Assembly: GCF_036346105.1 (NCBI RefSeq)
Contig: NZ_CP107811.1
Coordinates: 5,289,501-5,353,500, forward strand
Origin: Streptomyces sp. NBC_00539
GTDB taxonomy: Bacteria; Actinomycetota; Actinomycetes; Streptomycetales; Streptomycetaceae
DNA length: 64,000 bases
Reading direction: 5' to 3'
A model generated the notes under the pieces. That model saw only the letters and a list, made by a program, of their open reading frames with translations, did no database searches and was not told where the DNA came from. This document shows, in pieces, positions 34,864 through 44,511 of this stretch (position 1 is its first letter; each line of letters starts with the position of its first letter). The position numbers were made by a program, and so were the translations under genes.

Positions 34864-34900
34864 CGAAAGCTCCCCACGGGAATCCCGCGGGGAGCTTTCG
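34864..34900. terminator. hairpin between cob leader and pit operon end
   Basis: Stem CGAAAGCTCCCC (34864-34875) with 34889-34900, 12 bp, with a 13-nt loop that has a small GGG/CCC inner pairing. Confidence 0.7.
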
Positions 34901-34902
34901 AC

Positions 34903-34953
34903 GACCGGCGCGTCGGCCGACGCACGGTCAGAGCGTCGGCCGACGCGCCGGTC
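34903..34953. terminator. strong hairpin after the pit operon
   Basis: A perfect 21-bp inverted repeat (34903-34923 with 34933-34953) and nine-base loop, just downstream of the small membrane protein of the pit operon. Its arms contain GCGTCGGCCGACGC, itself a palindrome. Confidence 0.85.
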
Positions 34954-34959
34954 CTCGCG

Positions 34960-35181
34960 TCAGCTGACGATCAGGTAGATCGCGTAGGCCACGGCGAGGC
35001 CGCACAGCGCGAAGCACGCGTACGCGCCGCTGCGGGCCACGGTCGCGGTCCCGCCCTGCTCGGTGGCGGTCTCGTGCTTGGAGAGACCCACGAGGCCCAG
35101 GGTGAACAGGGCCACGAGGGCGACGGTGGCGGAGAGGCTGACCCCGAAGACGGAGCCGAGTGCTGCCCAGTCGATCTTCAT
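34960..35181 (-). CDS. small membrane protein next to pit
   Basis: 73 residues with two hydrophobic helices (VFGVSLSATVALVALFTLGLVGL and ACFALCGLAVAYAIYLIV) and a short polar loop. It starts 28 bp after the pit gene and ends at the operon terminator. Small proteins like this are found beside pit in other Streptomyces; function unknown, possibly an accessory of the transporter. Confidence 0.8.
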   Translation of the reverse strand: MKIDWAALGSVFGVSLSATVALVALFTLGLVGLSKHETATEQGGTATVARSGAYACFALCGLAVAYAIYLIVS

Positions 35182-35209
35182 ACCGCTGATTCCTCTGTCG
35201 TTCTCGGGG

Positions 35210-36475
35210 TCAGACCGCGGCGGCCGGGGCCGCGGGTGCCGGGGTGGCCGCCGGGATGGTGGCCTTGAGGTCCTCGTCGGTCACGGCGGCCGTGGTACCG
35301 GCGGCGGCGATCGGCGGGACGGTGACGGCGGCCATGGCCGTGGTGACGACACCGGGCGCCTCGGCGGCGGCCGTGGCCGTCTCCGTGACGTTGTGGTGGT
35401 CGACGACCTGGCGGCGCGAGATGAACCAGATCGCGGCGCAGGAGGCGACCAGGAAGACCACGACGGCGGCGACGCCGACGTTGCCGGTCCGCATGACCAG
35501 CTCCGCACCGGCGCCGACCAGGGCGGCGGCGGGCAGGGTCAGGCCCCACGCGATGAACATCCGGGTGGCGGTGGACCAGCGGACCACGCCGCCCTTGCGG
35601 CCCAGGCCCGCACCCATGACCGCGCCGGAGCAGGCGTGGGTGGTGGAGAGGGAGAAGCCGAGGCTGGAGGAGGCCAGGATGACGCTGGCGGCCGAGGTCT
35701 GGGCCGCGAAGCCCTGCTGCGGCTGGAGGTCGGTCAGGCCGCTGCCCAGGGTGCGGATGATGCGCCAGCCGCCCAGGTAGGTGCCCGTCGCGATGGCCAT
35801 GCCGGCCGAGATGATGACCCAGACCGGGGGGTTCGCACCGGACTCCAGGGCGCCGCCCGCGACGAGCGCGAGGGTGATGATGCCCATCGTCTTCTGCGCG
35901 TCGTTGGTGCCGTGCGCGAGGGAGACGAGACCGGCCGAGGCGATCTGACCGGCGCGGTAGCCCTTGGTGGAGGTCTTCCCGCCGACCTTGCCGCCGAGCT
36001 TGTACGTGAGCCTCGCGGCCAGCATGGCGGCCGCACCGGCCACGAGGGGAGCCGCGACCGCGGGGATGAGCACCTTGGTGACGACAACGCTGCCGTTGAC
36101 CGCGCCGAGGCCGGCCGAAGCGACCGCGGCGCCGATCAGGCCGCCCATCAGGGCGTGGGAGGAGCTGGAGGGAAGCCCGACCAGCCAGGTGACGAGGTTC
36201 CAGAGGATCGCGCCGACCAGGGCGGCGAAGATCACCTCTGGCTGGATGCCCTCCTCGTTGACCAGGCCCTTGGAGATCGTCTTGGCGACCTCCACGGACA
36301 TGAACGCCCCGACGAGGTTGAGCACGGCGGACATGGCCACCGCGGTCTTGGGCTTGAGAGCGCCGGTCGAGATGGTGGTCGCCATCGCGTTGGCTGTGTC
36401 GTGGAAACCGTTCGTGAAGTCGAACACGAGAGCGGTGATGATCACGATCCCGAGGAGAAGCGTTATGTGCTCCAT
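35210..36475 (-). CDS. pit: low-affinity inorganic phosphate transporter, Pit family
   Basis: 421 residues, about ten helices. PiT signature repeats are DFTNGFHDTANAMATTISTGAL near the N-terminus and SLAHGTNDAQKTMGIITL in the second half; SSSHALMGGLIGAA and STTHACSGAVMGAGL are the inverted-repeat partners. It carries metal-phosphate with protons. The C-terminal 90 residues are Ala/Thr/Pro-rich. A PHO box lies upstream; the counterpart in S. coelicolor is pitH2. Confidence 0.93.
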   Translation of the reverse strand: MEHITLLLGIVIITALVFDFTNGFHDTANAMATTISTGALKPKTAVAMSAVLNLVGAFMSVEVAKTISKGLVNEEGIQPEVIFAALVGAILWNLVTWLVGLPSSSSHALMGGLIGAAVASAGLGAVNGSVVVTKVLIPAVAAPLVAGAAAMLAARLTYKLGGKVGGKTSTKGYRAGQIASAGLVSLAHGTNDAQKTMGIITLALVAGGALESGANPPVWVIISAGMAIATGTYLGGWRIIRTLGSGLTDLQPQQGFAAQTSAASVILASSSLGFSLSTTHACSGAVMGAGLGRKGGVVRWSTATRMFIAWGLTLPAAALVGAGAELVMRTGNVGVAAVVVFLVASCAAIWFISRRQVVDHHNVTETATAAAEAPGVVTTAMAAVTVPPIAAAGTTAAVTDEDLKATIPAATPAPAAPAAAV

Positions 36476-36816
36476 TTACCCAGGCTTCTGTTTGGCGTCA
36501 GTGGTTCGGCGACCGTAGGCAACCTGGGTGAACGGAAGATGAACTGAGGGGGGTCGGTCGGTGTCCCGTCCCGGTGCCCGATCGGGGGCTTCCTCCCGAT
36601 TCGGCCCCAGATCCCGCGATAAGGGCACGTCAGGGCGGGTGAACGTCTGTTTCCGGAAGGAGCTTCGAGCGGCTGGGCGGCCCCGTGCCCGCCGCGCGAC
36701 GAGACCCAGATCACGTGGCGCTCCCGCCAAGCGGAACCGTCACCGGCCGTGACGCGACGGCTGCGGAACGATCTCCTCCAGTGGCCCGCGCGCCGCCGCG
36801 CCCCGACACTGGAGCG
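36476..36816. other. divergent intergenic region with PHO box
   Basis: 341 bp between pit and the alpha/beta hydrolase. Besides the PHO box at 36523-36544 it contains CCGATCGGG and AAGGAG (36657-36662), the latter not placed before any convincing start. No gene seen. Confidence 0.45.
36523..36544 (-). promoter_or_regulatory. PHO box upstream of pit
   Basis: On the minus strand two adjoining units, GTTCATCTTCC (36544-36534) and GTTCACCCAGG (36533-36523), fit the 11-nt PhoP direct-repeat unit; a weaker third unit may follow (TTGCCTACGG). The site is about 50 bp before the pit ATG, so PhoP acts at or near the promoter. Confidence 0.75.
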
Positions 36817-37947
36817 GTGCGTACCGCCACAGCGACGGCAGCGGCCGTCACCACGACCCTGATCGGTGCCGGAGCGGCCGTCGTCGCGGCCGGCCGGTAC
36901 GCCGCCGACGCGGCCCTGCGCCCCGAACCGGGCCGCCCCCTGCCCGGCGTCCCCCGGCTCACCGTCCACTCCACCGCGGCCGGCCGGGTCGTCCTGACCC
37001 GCTCCCTGGCCTCCCTGCGCCCCGGCCGGTACGGCCTGGACGCCCCCGGTGTGCACGCCGTCGTCGGCCCCGTCCTCACCGGCGTGCCGCACGGTCCCGA
37101 CACCGTCGTGCGCCGGCTCCTCGCCGTCACCCACGGCAGCCTCGACCCCGGTACCCGGGTCTGCCTCACCCCCCAGGTCCACCTCGGAAACCCGCGCACG
37201 GCCCTCGGCCTCGACCACGCCGACGTCGACGTCCCCGGCGAGCTCGGCCCGCTGCCCGCCTGGTTCGTCCCGGCGGCCCGCGACACCTGGGTCATCACCG
37301 TGCACGGGCTCGGCGGCACGCGCGAGCACCCGATGGTCGTCATGCCGTTCCTGCACCGCCACGGGCTGCCCGTCCTCGACCTCGCCTACCGCGGCGACCT
37401 CGGCGGCCCCCGCCCGCCCGACGGCGTCGGCCACCTCGGGGAGTCGGAGTGGCGCGACGTCGACGCCGCCATCCGCTACGCCCTGCGCTACGGCGCCCGC
37501 CGCGTCATCCTGCACGGCTGGTCCACGGGCGCCACGATGGCCCTGCACGCCGCCGAGCGCTCGGCGCTGGCCGACCGGATCTCCGGACTGGTGCTGGACT
37601 CCCCGGTCCTCGACTGGCACGCCACCCTGCGCGCCCTTGCCGCGGCCCGGCGCACCCCGGCGCCGCTGATGCCGTTCGTGCTCCGGGCCGCCGAGAGCCG
37701 CGCGGGCCTGCGCGTCGACCGGCGCCCCCCGGGCGCCGACCCCGGCCTGCTGCGGATGCCCGTCCTGATCTTCCACGGCCCCGACGACACGCTCGCCCCC
37801 TGGGGGCCCTCCCGCCGGCTCGCCGCGGCCCGCCCCGACCTCGTCACCTTGAAGGCCGTCAGGGACGCCCCGCACGGGGCGATGTGGAACGCCGGCCCCG
37901 AGGTGTACGAGGAGACCCTGCGCCGCTTCTTGACCCCTCTCATGTGA
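36817..37947 (+). CDS. alpha/beta hydrolase
   Basis: 376 residues with an N-terminal hydrophobic segment (about 8-26). Catalytic triad candidates: Ser in HGWSTGATMALH (GxSxG), Asp in HGPDDT and His in APHGAMWN; oxyanion block HGLGGTREHP. It resembles membrane-anchored serine hydrolases/peptidases of the BEM46 type. The start is unclear: GTG at 36817 behind GGAG (short spacing) or GTG at 36781. Substrate unknown. Confidence 0.82.
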   Translation: MRTATATAAAVTTTLIGAGAAVVAAGRYAADAALRPEPGRPLPGVPRLTVHSTAAGRVVLTRSLASLRPGRYGLDAPGVHAVVGPVLTGVPHGPDTVVRRLLAVTHGSLDPGTRVCLTPQVHLGNPRTALGLDHADVDVPGELGPLPAWFVPAARDTWVITVHGLGGTREHPMVVMPFLHRHGLPVLDLAYRGDLGGPRPPDGVGHLGESEWRDVDAAIRYALRYGARRVILHGWSTGATMALHAAERSALADRISGLVLDSPVLDWHATLRALAAARRTPAPLMPFVLRAAESRAGLRVDRRPPGADPGLLRMPVLIFHGPDDTLAPWGPSRRLAAARPDLVTLKAVRDAPHGAMWNAGPEVYEETLRRFLTPLM

Positions 37948-38064
37948 AAGCCCTGTGGCGGACGGGGTGGCGTGGCCGTCTTGTCCCGTTATGCGCGCCG
38001 GGTCACCCACAGCAACGACCCATTCCGTTTGGGCTTTCGGCCAGTGACGGGCGAGACTGCTTCC

Positions 38065-39576
38065 GTGACGTCCCGAAAGCCTGATGAGCAGTTGGCTCGC
38101 GACTCCAGACTCCGACTCGTCTCCCCGCGCTCCGTCGCCGCGGCCCGCAAGGCGGTGACCGACCGGCGGACGCGAACCACCCCCCGGCCCCCGGCGGGCA
38201 CGCCCGCGACGGCCGACCTCGCGAACCGGGCCCGGGCCTCACTCGCCGACGCGGTACGCCTGGCCCGCTGGGCCGAGCGGCACCTCGGGGCCGGAGACGG
38301 GGGAAGGCCCGCCCCGGCGGGCGCGCTGCCCGCCGCCGACGTCGAACGGGCCGCGGACGACCTGCGCCTGACGCACGGCCAGATCCGTGTCGGCTGGGAC
38401 CGTGCCCGTCTGTCGGGCCTGGTCGAGGTGCACGGCGGCCACGCCCGGCCGGGCTGGCGCCTGCGCGCCTGGGACCGCGACGACACCGCCGTCCTGCGCG
38501 GCTGGGTCGCCCTCTTCGACGCCTGGTCGCTCGTCCACCCGGCTCCCGCCGACATCGCCCCCGCCGCGGTGGCCGAGGTCGTCGAGGCCATGCCCCAACT
38601 CCTGTCCCTGCTCCAGCTGTCCGCCGGTCCGGTGACCGTCCCGGACCTGCTGGACCTGCTCGGCCAGCGGGTGACCGAACTGCGCGACGAACGGTGCGAG
38701 GTCCCGTACGAGGGCGCTGCCACGGACGGCACCGCCACGGACGGCACCGCCACGGACGGCACCGCCACGGACGCCTGCGCGCACGACGGCCCCGTGGTGG
38801 CGGTCACCGCCCGGGCGGCCCCCTCCGCCCAGGAGAGCGCCCCCGCGCCCCCCGTCCCCCTCGCCCGGCTGCTGCGCTGGGCGCTCGGCGGGCTCGCCGC
38901 GGTCGACGCCGTCACCCTCGGGCCCGCGCAGGCCACCCTCACTCCGCTCGGCAGCTGGGCCGTATGGGTCAAGCTGGAGCAGATCTGCGTCGCCGCGCAG
39001 AGCCCGGCCGGGAACATCGAACAGTCCGCCGCCGCCATGCTGCACGGCTGCGCCCGGCTCACCCCGGGCCCCGCGCGCGCCGAGTACCGGGCCTGGCTCG
39101 CCGCCCGGCCCGTCGGACACGCCGTCAGCGAACTGCTCCAGGCCGCCCGCGGCGAGGACGCCCTGCTGCGCGGCCTCGCCTTCGAGGCGCTCCGCGTGGT
39201 CGGCGCCCCCGCCGAACCCGAGGTCCGCGGCGCCGTCCGCGATCCGGCGCTGCGGCCCTACGCCCTGCTCTGGCTCGCCGAGCACGACGGGGTGGACCCC
39301 GACGAGGCGCAGGACGTCCTCACCCCCGAGGAGTCCACCTGGCTGTGGGTGGACACCGCCGCGGCCATCGCGGACCACGGCGAAGCCGAACTCCTGGCCC
39401 GCCACCTCGACTCGGCCGTGCGCACCACCGTGCCCCGGCTGCTGGACGAGGTCCGGGCGGTGGGCCACCCCCGGACCGTGCAGGTCCTGGTCGCGCTGGC
39501 GGCCGCCCATCCCGACCCGGCCCTGGCCAAGGCGGTCCGCCGGGCCGCCTTCCAGGTCCACACCGGCGGCGCGTAG
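38065..39576 (+). CDS. protein of unknown function, paralogue of 7455-8942
   Basis: 503 residues, no named family. Blocks shared with the 7455 protein, in the same order: ADAVRLARWAERH, a winged-helix-like LRLTHGQIRVGWDRARLSGLVEV, AWLAARPVGHAVSELLQAARG, LLWLAEHDG, TWLWVDTAAAIADHGEAELLARHL and GHPRTVQVLVAL. A low-complexity insert (ATDGT repeats) sits near residue 220. Start GTG at 38065 is the best guess; earlier in-frame starts exist at 37972 and 38044. Role unknown. Confidence 0.82.
   Translation: MTSRKPDEQLARDSRLRLVSPRSVAAARKAVTDRRTRTTPRPPAGTPATADLANRARASLADAVRLARWAERHLGAGDGGRPAPAGALPAADVERAADDLRLTHGQIRVGWDRARLSGLVEVHGGHARPGWRLRAWDRDDTAVLRGWVALFDAWSLVHPAPADIAPAAVAEVVEAMPQLLSLLQLSAGPVTVPDLLDLLGQRVTELRDERCEVPYEGAATDGTATDGTATDGTATDACAHDGPVVAVTARAAPSAQESAPAPPVPLARLLRWALGGLAAVDAVTLGPAQATLTPLGSWAVWVKLEQICVAAQSPAGNIEQSAAAMLHGCARLTPGPARAEYRAWLAARPVGHAVSELLQAARGEDALLRGLAFEALRVVGAPAEPEVRGAVRDPALRPYALLWLAEHDGVDPDEAQDVLTPEESTWLWVDTAAAIADHGEAELLARHLDSAVRTTVPRLLDEVRAVGHPRTVQVLVALAAAHPDPALAKAVRRAAFQVHTGGA
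38719..38775 (+). repeat. 15-bp tandem repeat inside a gene
   Basis: GCCACGGACGGCACC three times in tandem (38719-38763) plus a partial fourth unit, encoding ATDGT-ATDGT-ATDGT-ATD. The unit is a multiple of three, so copy-number changes would keep the frame. Confidence 0.9.
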
Positions 39577-39652
39577 CACCGCGGGGCGTGCGGACGCACC
39601 GCCTGCACGGGCGCACACGCGTGCGGGCGTACGGAGGTACGCGCCGCCGGGG

Positions 39653-40048
39653 TCAGACCTGCGGCGCGTACGTCCCGAAGCTCCAGATGTTGCCCTCGGC
39701 GTCGCGGGCCATGTAGTCCCGCGAGCCGTAGTCCTGGTCGGTCGGCTCCATCACGATCTCCACGCCGTGCTCCGCGGCCCTGCGGTGGTGGGCGTCCACG
39801 TCGTCCACGACGACGTAGACCCCGGCGGGACCGCCGTCCGCCATGGCCTTGTCGAAGGCCCCGCCGCGGCCCTTGCTGCCGAGCATCACCGCGCCGTTCC
39901 CGTACGACAGCTCCGCGTGCATCACGGTGCCGTCCTCACCCTCGTAGACGGCGACCTGCGTGAAGCCGAAGGCCTCGGTCAACTGCCGGATCGCGGCCTT
40001 GGCGTCGCGGTAGAGCAGCGTCGGAACGATGGACGGAACACCTGCCAT
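39653..40048 (-). CDS. VOC (glyoxalase/bleomycin-resistance) family protein
   Basis: 131 residues with two beta-alpha-beta-beta-beta modules: VPTLLYRDAKAAIRQLTEAFGF and GVYVVVDDVDAHHRRAAEHGVEIVMEPTDQDYGSRDYMARDAEGNIWSFGTY. Candidate metal ligands are His in MHAEL and Glu in DAEGN. GAGGGAG precedes ATG at 40048. Of the PhnB-like subgroup; substrate unknown. Confidence 0.87.
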   Translation of the reverse strand: MAGVPSIVPTLLYRDAKAAIRQLTEAFGFTQVAVYEGEDGTVMHAELSYGNGAVMLGSKGRGGAFDKAMADGGPAGVYVVVDDVDAHHRRAAEHGVEIVMEPTDQDYGSRDYMARDAEGNIWSFGTYAPQV

Positions 40049-40155
40049 GACGATCACTCCCTCTCGTGCGGTGCGCGTGTGCGGATCTGCGCCCAGGTGA
40101 CCGGCGGGGCGGCCACCTCGACCCGCGGCCCCAGCATGGCAGGCCCCGCCGACGG

Positions 40156-41046
40156 TCAGCGGAAGGTGTCGCACCGGGCCATGTCACCGGTCCGGTAGCC
40201 CTCGTAGAACCACTGCCGGCGCTGCTGCGCCGAGCCGTGCGTCCAGGTCTCCGGGGTGACCCGCCCCTGGAACTTCTCCTGGATCCGGTCGTCGCCCACC
40301 GCGGCCGCCGCGTCGAGACCGTCCTGGATGTCCTGCTCGGTGAGGCTGGTGATCAGCGGGCGTCCGGTGGACTCGTCCGGGGTCCGGGTCGCGTTGTGGG
40401 CCCACACCCCGGCGTAGCAGTCGGCCTGGAGCTCCACCTTGACCGAGCTGCTGTTCTCGCCCCGCTGCCCGTCCTGGTACGCGCGCAGCACTCCCGTCAT
40501 GTCCTGGACGTGGTGCCCGTACTCGTGGGCGACCACGTACGCCTGGGCGAAGGGTCCGCCGCTCGCGCCGAACTTCGTCCGCAGCTCCTGGAAGAAGCCC
40601 AGGTCGAGGTAGACCTTCCGGTCACCGGGGCAGTAGAACGGGCCGACCGCCGAGGTGGCCGGGCCGCAGGCGGTGTCCACCTGACCGGTGAAGAAGACCG
40701 TCGAGGCGGGGACGTACCGGGCACCCCGTCGCAGGAACTCCTGCCGCCAGTAGTCCTGCGTGCTGTTCGTCACGGCGACGAGCCGGCAGTCCTCGCGGGT
40801 GTTGGCGTCGTGGCCGGTCCGGCAGGTCTGCTGCACCTGGGCGGCGGACGAGGGGCTCGTCACCGGCCGGGGGCTCCCGCCCGACAGCCCGAGCTGGTCC
40901 GGTCCCACCCCCAGCAGCAGTCCCAGGACCAGGGCGATCACACCGACCAGGCCGCCGCCGATCGTGGCCCTGCCGCCGGGGACGCGGCTGCCGCGCTGGT
41001 CCGAGACCTCCGACGTGTCCAGATGTGCGTCGTCGTCGAACTGCAT
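40156..41046 (-). CDS. neutral zinc metallopeptidase, YpfJ family
   Basis: 296 residues. One transmembrane helix (about 33-50) anchors an outside domain with the zinc motif HEYGHH (VVAHEYGHHVQDM), a third ligand in VKVELQADCYAGVW, and conserved FYCPGDRKVYLDLGFF. Four Cys in the outer domain may form disulfides. GAGGGCGG lies before the ATG at 41046. Cell-surface protease of unknown target. Confidence 0.9.
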   Translation of the reverse strand: MQFDDDAHLDTSEVSDQRGSRVPGGRATIGGGLVGVIALVLGLLLGVGPDQLGLSGGSPRPVTSPSSAAQVQQTCRTGHDANTREDCRLVAVTNSTQDYWRQEFLRRGARYVPASTVFFTGQVDTACGPATSAVGPFYCPGDRKVYLDLGFFQELRTKFGASGGPFAQAYVVAHEYGHHVQDMTGVLRAYQDGQRGENSSSVKVELQADCYAGVWAHNATRTPDESTGRPLITSLTEQDIQDGLDAAAAVGDDRIQEKFQGRVTPETWTHGSAQQRRQWFYEGYRTGDMARCDTFR

Positions 41047-41207
41047 GCCGCACCGCCCTCGCTCCCACGTGTCCGCCCCTGCGGCGACCGCCACGTCCTC
41101 ACTGATACGTGCCCCGGCGCGCGCGGGTGATCCGTGCGCCGAACGGAGGATCCGGTCAGGGCGCGCAGGTCGCCGGGCGCCCCCGAAAAGTGGTTGCGCG
41201 CCCCCGG

Positions 41208-41219
41208 TAGAATGTCTTC
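41208..41219 (+). promoter_or_regulatory. -10 box of the leaderless ABC-F leader
   Basis: TAGAAT (41208-41213, five of six consensus bases) ends six bases before ATG at 41220, so the transcript should begin on that ATG. Confidence 0.6.
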
Positions 41220-41243
41220 ATGGCAAATCTCCTCGCGGATTAG
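41220..41243 (+). CDS. seven-residue leader peptide (uORF)
   Basis: ATG at 41220 opens a frame encoding MANLLAD and a TAG stop. It starts at the predicted transcription start and ends 64 bases before the ABC-F GTG. A CGAAGCTTCG palindrome (41250-41259) flanked by GCG/CGC follows at once. The arrangement is that of ribosome-mediated attenuation known for antibiotic-resistance ABC-F and related genes in actinomycetes; here it is an inference. Confidence 0.5.
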   Translation: MANLLAD

Positions 41244-41307
41244 CGGCGTCGAAGCTTCGCGCGTCCCTGCCCCCCTTCCGCCGTCCCCACCGCCCTGGAG
41301 TATTTCC

Positions 41308-42906
<1,599 letters not shown>

Positions 42907-43291
42907 TGCGCGCGGGGGCCCCGCGCGGGCCCTCCACGGTCCCCCTCCTGGCGTGATCCAGTTCCTTATGGATCATTCGGCCCACGCGTGATCCATCATC
43001 TGAGTGAGGCGGTCTCATACCGCCGCACCGCCACGACGGCCCCGGCCGTGCCCGTTGGGGTACGCGACCGGGGCCCGTCCGGTTTTCGGCGTCCTGCCCC
43101 TGACCTGGTGATTCCTTGCGCGGGCGGGGGAGTGTGACGGAGGTCATGCGGCGGAACGCGAGATTCCGCTCTGCTCGTGCGTCCACTCCTCGGCAAATGC
43201 CGTCGTACCGACCTTGCTGAATGGGTGGCCAGGATCGCGGAGAGGGGTGATCATGAGAAGTCCAGAGCGCACTTCCCATGAGGAGGCACGG
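42907..43291. other. region upstream of gbn with GATC cluster
   Basis: 385 bp without a gene. TGATCCA occurs at 42954-42960 and 42989-42995 and its complement TGGATCA at 42969-42975, three alternating copies within 42 bp; two further GATC sites lie at 43233 and 43249. A GCGCGGGG/CCCCGCGC hairpin follows the ABC-F stop codon. The gbn promoter should be in the right half. Confidence 0.6.
43036..43078 (+). terminator. hairpin downstream of ABC-F
   Basis: ACGGCCCCGG (43036-43045) pairs with CCGGGGCCCGT (43068-43078, one bulged C) and CCGGTTTTCGG follows. Confidence 0.5.
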
Positions 43292-43513
43292 GTGGCCGAG
43301 ACTCTGAAGAAGGGCAGCCGGGTAACCGGCGCCGCGCGCGACAAGCTCGCGGCAGACCTGAAGAAGAAGTACGACTCCGGTGCGAGTATCCGGGCGCTGG
43401 CCGAGGAGACCGGCCGGTCCTACGGATTCGTCCACCGGATGCTCAGCGAGTCCGGAGTCGTGCTGCGCGGTCGCGGCGGCGCGACGCGCGGCAAGAAGGC
43501 GGCCTCGGCCTGA
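43292..43513 (+). CDS. gbn: GATC-binding nucleoid-associated protein Gbn
   Basis: 73 residues, the length of the S. coelicolor nucleoid protein Gbn (SCO1839). A basic N-terminus (AETLKKGSRVTGAARDKL) leads to a helix-turn-helix, KKYDSGASIRALAEETGRSYGFVHRMLSESGVVLRGRGG, and a basic tail. Gbn binds GATC-containing sites across the chromosome and affects development. GTG at 43292 has a perfect AGGAGG; the longer frame from 43214 or 43253 is not needed. Confidence 0.92.
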   Translation: MAETLKKGSRVTGAARDKLAADLKKKYDSGASIRALAEETGRSYGFVHRMLSESGVVLRGRGGATRGKKAASA

Positions 43514-43631
43514 CCCTGGCCGTCACGGACGGTTCTTCGGTGGCCCCCGGTCGGCCGTGTGGCCGACTGGGTGGTTACTGTGCAGTCACTTAGGCCGGGA
43601 TTGCCGGCCGCTGCACACCGGAGGCACCGAG

Positions 43632-44411
43632 ATGGCTCTGCTCGACAAGGACGGCGTACGGCTCACCGTGGACGACACGGTCGCCACGGTGACACTGACC
43701 AATCCGGCCAAGCGAAACGCTCAGTCCCCCGCGCTCTGGCGGGCTTTGGCGGAGGCCGGACGGTCGTTGCCGGGCAATGTCCGGGTCGTCGTGCTTCGCG
43801 GCGAAGGCAAGTCCTTCTCCGCCGGACTCGACCGCCAGGCGTTCACGCCCGAAGGCTTCGAGGGTGAGCCGTCCTTCCTCGATCTGGCGCGCGGTTCGGA
43901 AGAACTGCTCGACAGGACCATCGCCGAGTACCAGGAGGCGTTCACCTGGTGGCGGCGCAACGACATCATCTCCGTCGCCGCCGTGCAGGGGCACGCGATC
44001 GGCGCCGGCTTCCAGCTCGCGCTCGCGTGCGACCTGCGCGTGGTCGCGGACGACGTGCAGTTCGCCATGCGCGAGACCAGCCTCGGCCTCGTGCCCGACC
44101 TGGCCGGGACCCAGCCGCTGACCTCGCTGGTCGGCTACGCCCGCGCGCTGGAGATCTGCGCGACGGGCCGCTTCGTGCATGCCGAGGAGGCCGAACGGGT
44201 CGGCCTGGCGAACCTCGTGGTCCCCGTGGACGAGCTGGACGCTGCCGTCCAGGACCTGTCGACGGCGCTGCTGGCCCCGCCGCGCGACGCCGTCATCGAG
44301 ACGAAGGCGCTGCTCCGCGACGCCACGTCACGCCCCTACGACGCCCAGCGCAGCGCCGAACGTGCGGCGCAGGCCCGCCGTCTGCGCGACCTGGCCGGCC
44401 TCTCCGACTGA
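43632..44411 (+). CDS. enoyl-CoA hydratase/isomerase family protein
   Basis: 259 residues, crotonase fold. Oxyanion-hole segments GEGKSFSAGLD and VQGHAIGAGFQLALACDLRVV are intact. The usual second catalytic Glu is near ETSLGLVPDLAGTQPL (the common form is E-GLVPD-GG). A GGAGG site precedes ATG at 43632. Probably acts on acyl-CoA in fatty-acid or aromatic breakdown. A strong terminator follows. Confidence 0.9.
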   Translation: MALLDKDGVRLTVDDTVATVTLTNPAKRNAQSPALWRALAEAGRSLPGNVRVVVLRGEGKSFSAGLDRQAFTPEGFEGEPSFLDLARGSEELLDRTIAEYQEAFTWWRRNDIISVAAVQGHAIGAGFQLALACDLRVVADDVQFAMRETSLGLVPDLAGTQPLTSLVGYARALEICATGRFVHAEEAERVGLANLVVPVDELDAAVQDLSTALLAPPRDAVIETKALLRDATSRPYDAQRSAERAAQARRLRDLAGLSD

Positions 44412-44417
44412 CCTGCC

Positions 44418-44462
44418 ACCCCTCCGCCGCCCGGCGTACCGCGTCCTCCGGGCGGCGGAGGG
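44418..44462. terminator. bidirectional terminator
   Basis: A perfect 16-bp stem CCCCTCCGCCGCCCGG (44418-44433) with 44447-44462 and a 13-base loop, between the convergent crotonase and SDR genes. Confidence 0.85.
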
Positions 44463-44511
44463 GCTCCGCGCGTGCGCGAGCCGGGTCACCTGACGCCGGT
44501 CGCGGGCGCCG

